Shown here: positions 27,363-34,694 of the stretch, in pieces
Layout of the letters: each line of letters opens with the position of its first letter
How positions within the stretch are numbered: the stretch's first letter is position 1
Source of the DNA: Alloscardovia criceti DSM 17774
GTDB lineage: Bacteria; Actinomycetota; Actinomycetes; Actinomycetales; Bifidobacteriaceae
Length of the DNA: 64,000 bases
Direction: 5' to 3'
NCBI RefSeq assembly: GCF_000376885.1
Contig: NZ_AQXR01000010.1
Coordinates: 310,001 to 374,000, forward strand
Position numbers and translations under genes: made by a program
The notes under the pieces: generated by a model
Told to the model about the DNA's origin: nothing
Seen by the model: only the letters and a program-made list of their open reading frames with translations
Databases searched by the model: none

Positions 27363-29774
27363 TTAGATTTCCTTCCAATCAACGTGGCTTCCGTCAGAAG
27401 CGGTTACAGACAACGAGCCGTCTGCCATGCGCTGCGCCACGAAATCCACATTGTGACCATCTTCGTTTTCTACGTGAGCCTTAGCTCTGCTTCCCTCTTC
27501 TGCACCTACAGAAATGAGCAAATGAAGATTCTGGACGTAGTCGTAGTCCGGGCGATCCGCATTCTCATGGGTAGCAATAATGGAGTTTTCACGAATCCAC
27601 AATGGCACGGAGTTGTACCCATGGTTTTCATGTCTCCAAACTCCATTATCGCTTACTACTGTCTCACCTGTGAAATAATTCGTCCAACGACCGGCAGGCA
27701 GATAATAGTCCACATCGCCTTCATAGTTGAAGACCGGTGCCACGAGCAGCGAAGGTCCCAGCATATACTGCGTATCCAAGGTGCGTGCGGTGAGGTCGTG
27801 AGGGAATTCCAAGAACATCGAGCGCATGATAGGCACGCCACTGCGGTGAGCTTGCAAGCCAAGATTGTACAAATATGGCATCAAGCTCAGCTTTAAGCGC
27901 GTAAATTGACGCAGAACGGCAACTGCCGTTTGGTCTTCCGGTGAGTGAATGTCGCGTTCCTCATCCGCCTGGTCAAACAGCCATGGCACACGATACTGCG
28001 TAGAGCCATGCAAACGCGAATGCGAACCCAGCAGACCAAATGCCACCCAACGCTTGTACACTGCACCATCCGGGAAGGCGCCTTCGAAGCCACCAATATC
28101 GTGGCTCCAATATCCAAAGCCTGAGCTCGTCAATGACAAACCTGCGCGCAAGCTTTGCGCCATGCCATTAAAAGTAGATTCGCAATCGCCACCCCAATGC
28201 ACTGGGAATTTCTGACCGCCGGCCGTCGCAGAGCGTGCATACAGCACGGCCTTACCCTTGCCATAAACCTCTTCGATGCTTTCAAATACAGCTTGGTTGT
28301 ACAACTGTGTGTACCAGTTATGCATATCTAATCCATCAGAGCCGTCAAACCATACGACATCGCGCGGAATGCGTTCACCAAAATCTGTTTTAATAGCATC
28401 TACACCCTGGCGTAGCAATGCCTTGACACGATTCTTGTACCATTCGGTCGCCTCAGGATTGGTGAAATCGACTATACCCATGCCCGCTTGCCACAAATCC
28501 GTTTGCCATACATCACCATTGGCTTTTTTCACCAGGTAGCCCTTGTCGCGCGCTTCCTTAAACAGCGCGCCGCGCTGAGCGATATACGGGTTAATCCACG
28601 CACAAATATGAAGGTTCTTATCCTCATGCAAACGCTTAAGCGTGCCCTCGATATCCGAGAAATAACGCTCATCCCACGTAAAATCAGTCCAGTGGAATTC
28701 ACGCATCCAGTAGCAGTCATAATGGAATGCGCTCAATGGGATCTGGCGCTGAGCCATTCCGTCGATGAAGGAATTCACCGTCTCTTCGTCATACTTCGTC
28801 GTGAAGGACGTGGTCAGCCACAAACCATAGCTCCATGCGGGGAGCTGCGCTGGACGGCCCGTTAATGCGGTATACCTGCCCAAAATCTTCTTCGGATCTG
28901 GGCCGTAAATGACGTAAAAATCAAGCACTTCACCCGGCACAGAGAACTGAATAACGTCTGTGCTCTCGCTACCTACTTCGAAGGATACGTGGCTGCGATT
29001 ATTGACTAACAGACCATAACCGGCCGTGGTCATATAGAACGGTACGTTCTTGTATGCCTGCTCAGAAGCAGTGCCACCATCCTGATTCCAGATATCGATG
29101 GTTTGACCATTTTTAATATACGTACCAAATTGCTCACCGAATCCGAAAACCTTTTCGCCGACGCCTAGGCCCATCTGGAAGGAGGTGAAGGTATCGGACT
29201 CATCTCCAGCAAGACCCGTGTTTGTCACGCCAAATTCGCCCACGGGACTCGCGCTCACCAGAGCAGATTGGGTCAGAGTATAGTGCGCAAGGCCTTTATT
29301 GCCTGAGGATGCTACCGTTGCCCCATCGGCACCTACAAATTTCAGGTTCCATGGTGCGCGCTTTTCTAGTTCTGCGCTGAAATCACCGGAGGTTAAACGG
29401 ATTGTTGCACCTTTTTCGCCAGTCTCACCGTCGCCTTCACCCTGAGCCTCTACAGAAACAAAGTCTCTGTGGCTTGGAGTGAAAGGATCCTGACCTTCCT
29501 GCACATCTTGGCCACCCATAATGTCAAATCCAGGCGTGACATGCGAACCATCGAAATGACGCGCTATCACGCGGATTACACCTTCCATAGGTGAGGTGAT
29601 ATCCACATCGAAGGTACCGAGATTCAACGTATTTCCACGATGGTGAATTTCTGTGCCCGTAGCGAGGATGTTTAGAGACTCTGTATCCTCGTGAGCTGCC
29701 AATTCATACACTTCACGTGCAAATAATGGATTGACCCCAGGCCGAATTCCCCAGTATCCATCCGAAAACTTCAT
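27363..29774 (-). CDS. GH31 alpha-xylosidase (YicI-like), intracellular
   Basis: Removes alpha-linked xylose from the non-reducing end of isoprimeverose and xyloglucan oligosaccharides. The 803-residue protein follows E. coli YicI closely from the opening MKFSDGYWGIRPGVNP to the nucleophile region IKTDFGERIPRDVVWFDGSD and the acid/base region FPVHWGGDCESTFNGMAQSLR. The HYDCYWMREFHW segment corresponds to YicI's HFDCFWM, a part of the pocket tied to xylose preference. The start at 29774 has GGAG 5 bases upstream. It has no signal peptide. First gene of a two-gene unit with GH1; a ~1 kb leader with palindromes lies upstream. Confidence 0.92.
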   Translation of the reverse strand: MKFSDGYWGIRPGVNPLFAREVYELAAHEDTESLNILATGTEIHHRGNTLNLGTFDVDITSPMEGVIRVIARHFDGSHVTPGFDIMGGQDVQEGQDPFTPSHRDFVSVEAQGEGDGETGEKGATIRLTSGDFSAELEKRAPWNLKFVGADGATVASSGNKGLAHYTLTQSALVSASPVGEFGVTNTGLAGDESDTFTSFQMGLGVGEKVFGFGEQFGTYIKNGQTIDIWNQDGGTASEQAYKNVPFYMTTAGYGLLVNNRSHVSFEVGSESTDVIQFSVPGEVLDFYVIYGPDPKKILGRYTALTGRPAQLPAWSYGLWLTTSFTTKYDEETVNSFIDGMAQRQIPLSAFHYDCYWMREFHWTDFTWDERYFSDIEGTLKRLHEDKNLHICAWINPYIAQRGALFKEARDKGYLVKKANGDVWQTDLWQAGMGIVDFTNPEATEWYKNRVKALLRQGVDAIKTDFGERIPRDVVWFDGSDGLDMHNWYTQLYNQAVFESIEEVYGKGKAVLYARSATAGGQKFPVHWGGDCESTFNGMAQSLRAGLSLTSSGFGYWSHDIGGFEGAFPDGAVYKRWVAFGLLGSHSRLHGSTQYRVPWLFDQADEERDIHSPEDQTAVAVLRQFTRLKLSLMPYLYNLGLQAHRSGVPIMRSMFLEFPHDLTARTLDTQYMLGPSLLVAPVFNYEGDVDYYLPAGRWTNYFTGETVVSDNGVWRHENHGYNSVPLWIRENSIIATHENADRPDYDYVQNLHLLISVGAEEGSRAKAHVENEDGHNVDFVAQRMADGSLSVTASDGSHVDWKEI

Positions 29775-30182
29775 TTCAACTCCAATCACGTCTTCATATA
29801 GCGCAGTTCAACTGCAGTAATCCAAGGCTGGTTTCTGTGATGTGTTTAAATCCCACCTTTGGAATCTACAAGTGATTGTATGTAAGAAATTTCTTGCGGG
29901 AAGAATATTTCGACTTTTTCGATTTACAAGTATTCCTTTCTTTCATGCGCACTATCCGAAAAACTTTTATTTCGCTTATCTGAATCAATAGAACTGAAAT
30001 TTCAGTAGAATTTCTCTTCACAGATTGAAAATCATATACGTTCACACTCTTTTCTTTGCGATCGTTGTCATAAATTATCTTCAAGAATCTTCATCTATTG
30101 CCCGCATGGAGATGTCCCGAATGAAAGTACTCCATTTATGAGGAGATCGGCACACAACACAAAGCAACAGCCTGGCACTGCG

Positions 30183-30208
30183 CTGTCCGACAACGCTTGT
30201 CCGACAAC
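30183..30208. repeat. Tandem palindromes (C/T)TGTCCGACAA
   Basis: Two copies of TGTCCGACAAC (30184-30194 and 30198-30208), 14 bases apart. Each is near-perfectly palindromic as TTGTC-C-GACAA, the shape of a repressor operator pair. Confidence 0.6.
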
Positions 30209-30484
30209 ACCTTTCTTATATTCATTTGCTTTTCACTTCTATGAAATACTGCACACATAATCCCTTTCGGCGTGTCATACATACTTACATGGGGAAAGTT
30301 TTCGCATGTCACCGCATCCTGCACAAAGAGGAAATAAGGCAACTTACCACCATCAATGGTTTGACTAATTCTGTTTCAAATCCACGTTTATGACACCTAC
30401 GCATTATCAGCAATCTACAAAAGATACATATTTTATTGAGAAATATTCACTAAAGTTTGAAGGATATTAAAGAAGATTATAGAG

Positions 30485-30508
30485 CAAATGTGATAATGTT
30501 CACATTTG
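30485..30508. promoter_or_regulatory. CRP/GlxR-type operator
   Basis: Arms CAAATGTGA and TCACATTTG flank six bases, giving an exact TGTGA-N6-TCACA core as recognised by CRP/GlxR proteins. It lies ~295 bases upstream of the surface-protein start and ~710 upstream of GH31. Confidence 0.65.
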
Positions 30509-30605
30509 TGCGCGCAAGTTTCTACGAAACCTTGCTTGCACACAGTTATTTTTGCAGAAGAGAGGTTATTCATTCCACAATAGAGGGAAATTAAGCCAAG
30601 GAATT

Positions 30606-30633
30606 GCAATCGTTTGCATTGCTTAACCGGTTA
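30606..30633. promoter_or_regulatory. Two adjacent LacI-type palindromes
   Basis: GCAATCGTTTGC (30606-30617) differs at one base from the palindrome GCAAACGTTTGC, with the CG centre usual for LacI-family operators. TAACCGGTTA (30624-30633) is a perfect 10-base palindrome 7 bases farther on. Confidence 0.5.
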
Positions 30634-30802
30634 TGATTCACTACTTTTTCTATGTCTACCCCTCCCCAACCCTATATATTTACCCGCTGCGCGCAGATTG
30701 CACAGCACCAGTGTGAGCATGCATACTCAAGGATTGAGCCATGCGATGCCACTCCCATCGTTGTCCACGATGGGCATCATTTAAGGATTATTAAGTAACA
30801 CA

Positions 30803-32443
30803 ATGTATTATCACGGTAAAATGGCGTCGTTATTTAAAGCTTTAACGATGTCTACGATTTTCGCCATGGCTATATTCCTTGGCACACCTGTTGCAGCCAA
30901 TGCTGACTCCACATCATCTGATGACCTGCTTCTATCCGACTACAACAATTGGAATATCGTCACTTTTGGCGATGCCAAACTCCATGCAGAATCCGAGGGC
31001 GCAGTCGCCGTCGGCGGCACCCTGAGCTTTACGGGCACAAATACCGCCTTGCACACCAGCGCTGAGGACAACATCAGCGTACTCGCACAGAATATCGACC
31101 TGTCTGAGTCGACCGGCACCTTGCAGGCCATGAATGGTACTGTACGCATCGGCAATACTGAAAAGCTTGATGTACTCAACAAGGATAATAACGGCGCATC
31201 CGTGAATGTGCGCGTGGTGAAGCAAGGCGCGGGATACGATTCCAATCCAAATATTAACGCCTCTCAAGAGCGCAATGCTTCCAATGTGGCAGCACCAAAG
31301 CTCTTCTCGGAAACCTTCAATCAGAAAAAAGCAGTGTCGTTGGCTCAGACCACGGCCGCAGCTGTAGATAAGGATACCGAGGGCGTAGACGCCCAGGTTT
31401 CCATAGATTACGGAACTGCAGTCGTCAAGTTGACCTCTGGTAAGCGCAATTATTGGGAAGTGTCCAGCGAAACTTTGGTTGGTCTCCATGAAATAAAGTT
31501 CGAAGGCACCACACCAAACGCCGATACAAACACTTTCCTTATCGTCTCCGTTTCGGGCGAGAACGTCACCTTCAAGACCACGCTCTGTGGCGCTCGTGAT
31601 CCTAAGGCTATTTTGTGGGTAGCACCGGATGCTACAACGGTTGAGCAAAGGGGCGATAGCCTCGATGGTTCGCTCTTAGCCCCACGGGCAAATCTTGAAA
31701 AGACCAGTGCCAATATCCAGGGCACTATCATCGTTCAAAGCGGTACTTTTGCCGGCTCTGAACAGCATTATTATCCTTACAGAGGTGCTGAGCCAAACAT
31801 CCCTGAGGAACCAACTAAGCCTGAAACGCCTGCAGAACCTGAGGAGCCTACTGATCCAGAAGAGCCAACGTACCCGGCAAAGCCAACCTTGCCGAATTTC
31901 CCTGAGGATCCAACAGAGCCTGAAGAGCCAGAAACACCTACCGAACCTGAGGAACCTGAAACACCTGTAATCCCGAAGGAGCCAACGGAGCCAATCACAC
32001 CAGAGGAACCACATACTCCGGAAACTCCGACCGACCCGGAAAAACCGGTTACACCCGAAGAGCCAAAAACTCCAGAAACCCCGACCCCTCCGACTGAACC
32101 AAAGGAACCAACTGACCCTGAAGAACCACAGGAGCCAAAGGAACCAACAGATCCGAAGGATCCAAAGGAACCAACCACTCCGCAAACCCCAACAGACCCT
32201 AAAGAGCCTACCGATCCTCAGGACCCTACCCAGCCAGAGGAGCCAACGGAACCACGTACGCCAACAGTACCTACAAATCCTGTCGTTCCTACAAGTTCCG
32301 AAAAGTCACCACAGGACCATTCTGCTGCCCCTGTTTCATTAGCACAAACCGGTGCGGATGTGAGCAGCATTGCCGCCTTGGTTATGCTTGTCGCTCTGGG
32401 TGGCATCGGATTACTGAGCATCCGCAAACGCCACAGCCGCTAA
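30803..32443 (+). CDS. Sortase-anchored surface protein with choice-of-anchor A domain and Pro-rich stalk
   Basis: Likely an adhesin or wall protein. A signal peptide (residues ~1-35, ending near ANADS) leads to a beta-helix-like choice-of-anchor A domain (~40-320; LSDYNNWNIVTFGDAKL and EGAVAVGGTLSFTG are its typical opening). Residues ~330-510 are a low-complexity stalk of PxxP units (EEPTDPEEP, PETPTEP and variants). The C terminus has the sortase signal LAQTG, a hydrophobic span (IAALVMLVALGGIGLLSI) and the basic tail RKRHSR. The sortase motif is LAQTG rather than LPXTG. The first ATG is taken; an ATG at 30821 is also possible. What it binds is unknown; no sortase gene is adjacent. Confidence 0.85.
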   Translation: MYYHGKMASLFKALTMSTIFAMAIFLGTPVAANADSTSSDDLLLSDYNNWNIVTFGDAKLHAESEGAVAVGGTLSFTGTNTALHTSAEDNISVLAQNIDLSESTGTLQAMNGTVRIGNTEKLDVLNKDNNGASVNVRVVKQGAGYDSNPNINASQERNASNVAAPKLFSETFNQKKAVSLAQTTAAAVDKDTEGVDAQVSIDYGTAVVKLTSGKRNYWEVSSETLVGLHEIKFEGTTPNADTNTFLIVSVSGENVTFKTTLCGARDPKAILWVAPDATTVEQRGDSLDGSLLAPRANLEKTSANIQGTIIVQSGTFAGSEQHYYPYRGAEPNIPEEPTKPETPAEPEEPTDPEEPTYPAKPTLPNFPEDPTEPEEPETPTEPEEPETPVIPKEPTEPITPEEPHTPETPTDPEKPVTPEEPKTPETPTPPTEPKEPTDPEEPQEPKEPTDPKDPKEPTTPQTPTDPKEPTDPQDPTQPEEPTEPRTPTVPTNPVVPTSSEKSPQDHSAAPVSLAQTGADVSSIAALVMLVALGGIGLLSIRKRHSR

Positions 32444-32506
32444 ACAGAAGATTCAAGGCACTTCAGCCTTTATCTTTCCGCGCGCTTACAGCTTGTAGCC
32501 GCGCCT

Positions 32507-32554
32507 GACATGGCCTCTTCCCCTGTATGCCAAGGAAGAGGCCATGTATTTTTG
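32507..32554 (+). terminator. Rho-independent terminator of the surface-protein gene
   Basis: Stem ACATGGCCTCTTCC with exact complement GGAAGAGGCCATGT, 12-base loop, then ATTTTT. Confidence 0.92.
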
Positions 32555-32558
32555 TGCG

Positions 32559-33569
32559 TTACTGCGCTTTAAACGTGCCCCGATCTAAATAATTCGGGGA
32601 AATCAGTTCCACTTTCCCACTCGTAGATAAATCCCCAGAAATACGCGAGATAAGCACATCGATTGCCCGCTGGCATGCAAGTTTCGGTTCCAATGGAATT
32701 TCATCCACATGGCATTGGGCAGTATTTAATCGGCCGTATCCGCCCACAATCACCAAGCCTAGATGTCCGTCCTCTGTTTCCTTTTTTACTGCATTGATAA
32801 TCAGTGGGGCGGTTTCCGTATCGGTTTGAGCAATAATTCCATTAATCTCCGGGTGTGCTGCAAGCATTTCACGGATAAGACCCGGCAGATCTGCAACATG
32901 CGCTGGCTTATAGAGAATATGGACTGCTACCGAATATTGCAGAGCGTGGCGTTGCAAGGCCTTCTTGAATCGGACAAGGTAATTAGCGCCTTCCTTATAG
33001 GCCTGCTCATGAGCTGCAATAAAAAGAATATGCGTGCGACCCATCTCAGCAGCATGCTGAATAGCCACCTTAGCCGCAGAAATAAAATCTAAATCGATGC
33101 AAAAGAGTCGCTTATACGAGCTAGATGGACCGTTAGGCAAGCCAATGGAGACCACAGGCATACTCAAATTTTCCGCACTTTGAGCGCGCGGATCATTTTC
33201 CTTCACATCCAGCAACACCACACCATCGGCGAGATTCTCCCGCGCGATACGATCGAGTTCATCATCCTCCCCTGCGCAGAGCAACAAATCATATCCGCGT
33301 TTTCGCAGAGCGCCAAGTGTTTCAAAGAAGAAGGCCGAGTACCCATTCAAGGATGAGTACGAATGAATGGGTGCACTTACAGCAACTACGCGAGCCTTGG
33401 TGCGTTTTTCAAATGTGGACGATGGGATGGGGTAATTGAGTTCACGTGCAGCATCCAAAATGCGTCGCTTCGTTTCTGCTGCGACTTTTCGACGACCGGA
33501 GAATGCATATGAAACTGTGGATACGGATACGCCCACTTTTTCGGCTATATCTGCCATGCCTACACGCAT
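32559..33569 (-). CDS. LacI-family sugar regulator (LacI-3)
   Basis: A 336-residue repressor. HTH at residues ~5-28 (MADIAEKVGVSVSTVSYAFSGRRKV), then a periplasmic-binding-protein-like effector domain (VVAVSAPIHSYSSLNGYSAFFFETLG to LVIVGGYGRLNTAQ). The recognition helix SVSTVSYA differs from that of the other two LacI proteins in this window, so it reads another operator. AAGGGGG precedes the ATG. It is divergent from an esterase gene with a palindrome at 33669-33685 between them, so self-control and control of the esterase are likely. Confidence 0.9.
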   Translation of the reverse strand: MRVGMADIAEKVGVSVSTVSYAFSGRRKVAAETKRRILDAARELNYPIPSSTFEKRTKARVVAVSAPIHSYSSLNGYSAFFFETLGALRKRGYDLLLCAGEDDELDRIARENLADGVVLLDVKENDPRAQSAENLSMPVVSIGLPNGPSSSYKRLFCIDLDFISAAKVAIQHAAEMGRTHILFIAAHEQAYKEGANYLVRFKKALQRHALQYSVAVHILYKPAHVADLPGLIREMLAAHPEINGIIAQTDTETAPLIINAVKKETEDGHLGLVIVGGYGRLNTAQCHVDEIPLEPKLACQRAIDVLISRISGDLSTSGKVELISPNYLDRGTFKAQ

Positions 33570-33668
33570 TTATGCCCCCTTGCATGCCCCGTTAGACTGT
33601 GTATGAGAGTGTGTACTTCAATCTCTTCCTCAAAATTTTATACAGAAATTTTGTAAGGAAGAAAATTT

Positions 33669-33685
33669 ATCGAAATTTTTTCGAT
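33669..33685. promoter_or_regulatory. Perfect palindrome ATCGAAA-N3-TTTCGAT between LacI-3 and the esterase gene
   Basis: Seven-base arms with a TTT spacer, 100 bases upstream of LacI-3 and ~90 bases upstream of the esterase start. It contains the TCGAAA hexamer seen upstream of the ABC operon. Confidence 0.55.
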
Positions 33686-33776
33686 TCTCCATTTATCGCA
33701 TTAGCATGGTGCTGTATATGACTCGGTGTACATGTCATCACCGATATTTGAAAAACCGCATAACAAGGAAGTTGTC

Positions 33777-34619
33777 GTGAAAATTAACGCACATACTATT
33801 CGTGGCATTGACGGCTCACCAGCCACGCTTTACTCCTATATTATGGACAATTCTCCAGAAGTCGACGAGGAGCGCCAGCGTCCGGCAGTGCTCATTATCC
33901 CTGGTGGAGGCTATGAAATGACCTCTGACCGAGAAGCCGAACCTATCGCTATGCAACTACTGGCCGCGGGCTTCCAAGCATTCGTCCTGCGCTATAGCGT
34001 CAAACCGAGCGTATATCCCACGGCTTTGATAGAAGCAGCCGAGGCGATGCATGTTATACGCTCTCGCGCAGAGGAATTTCACGTGGATTCTGAGAAAATT
34101 GCCGTCTTAGGCTTCTCCGCAGGCGGACACCTGGCAGCCAATCTGGCCACACGTGTAGGCGATGAGGATATAGCTGCGCATGGTTACGACGCGGATGCAG
34201 TTCGCCCAAATGCACTTATGCTGGCGTACCCGGTTATTTCTTCTGGGCAGTATGCTCACCGAGGTAGTTTTGATGCGCTTTTGGGTGCGGATCGAGACAA
34301 CGCGCATATGCTGGAAAAATTGAGCATAGAAAAACATGTGGATAGTTCAACGCCTCCCTGCTTCCTGTGGCATACCATGACGGATGATACCGTACCTGTG
34401 GAAAACGCGCTTGAATTCATCCAGGCCTGTCATAGCGCACAGGTCAGCATTGAGGCTCATTTGTATCCAAGCGGCGGCCATGGCTTATCTCTGGGGACGA
34501 TCGAAACTGCGTGGGGAGGCCATCTCGAATCCACCAATAAGGCCATTCGCAGCTGGATGCCTTTGGCTCTCCTTTGGCTCAAAAATTTGTGGGATGTGGA
34601 TTTTTCGCAAGCCTTGTAG
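33777..34619 (+). CDS. Alpha/beta-hydrolase esterase (acetylxylan/feruloyl esterase-like), cytosolic
   Basis: Serine esterase of the BD-FAE/acetyl-esterase group. Visible parts are the oxyanion region LIIPGGGYEMTSDREAEPIAMQL, the nucleophile elbow GFSAGGHLAANLA, the Asp region LWHTMTDDTVPVENAL and the His region YPSGGHGLSL. I set the start at the GTG of 33777 because AAGGAAG lies 5 bases upstream (280 residues); a GTG at 33726 or ATG at 33732 in frame has no such site. No signal peptide. It probably deacetylates imported oligosaccharides. It is divergent from LacI-3 and convergent with the glycosidase operon. Confidence 0.85.
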   Translation: MKINAHTIRGIDGSPATLYSYIMDNSPEVDEERQRPAVLIIPGGGYEMTSDREAEPIAMQLLAAGFQAFVLRYSVKPSVYPTALIEAAEAMHVIRSRAEEFHVDSEKIAVLGFSAGGHLAANLATRVGDEDIAAHGYDADAVRPNALMLAYPVISSGQYAHRGSFDALLGADRDNAHMLEKLSIEKHVDSSTPPCFLWHTMTDDTVPVENALEFIQACHSAQVSIEAHLYPSGGHGLSLGTIETAWGGHLESTNKAIRSWMPLALLWLKNLWDVDFSQAL

Positions 34620-34638
34620 TTCGAAGACGCGTTCATAG

Positions 34639-34674
34639 AAAGGCCGCCCTGCTCAGATGCGCACGGGCGGCCTT
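34639..34674. terminator. Terminator hairpin between esterase and GH42
   Basis: Stem AAGGCCGCCC/GGGCGGCCTT with a 15-base loop between convergent genes; serves the esterase and probably the end of the long glycosidase operon. Confidence 0.85.
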
Positions 34675-34694
34675 CGTCTCGGTAAATTCTCGCA

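Larger units (their letters stand above)
29775..30802. other. 1 kb AT-rich divergent regulatory region without a credible gene
   Basis: Lies between GH31 (minus) and the surface-protein gene (plus). Two short open frames (29866-30084 and 30136-30342, both minus) have no ribosome site and look random. From left to right it holds palindromes sharing GAAATTTC (29884-29895 and 29994-30005), two TTTCGA hexamers (29908-29913, 29917-29922), a doubled TGTCCGACAAC palindrome (30184-30208), a CRP-type box (30485-30508) and LacI-type palindromes (30606-30617, 30624-30633). No RNA family is recognised. Confidence 0.7.

Noticed and set aside
30121..30210. Possible CRISPR-like repeat from the doubled TGTCCGACAAC
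   Set aside because: Only two short copies with a 3-base gap; no array, no spacers and no cas genes.
29866..30342. Two small minus-strand open frames upstream of GH31
   Set aside because: No ribosome sites and random-looking composition rich in Lys, Asn, Cys; region better explained as regulatory.
31777..32178. Minus-strand open frame coding a Gly/Ser/Phe repeat protein
   Set aside because: It is the antisense reading of the Pro-rich repeat of the surface protein; no ribosome site or independent support.
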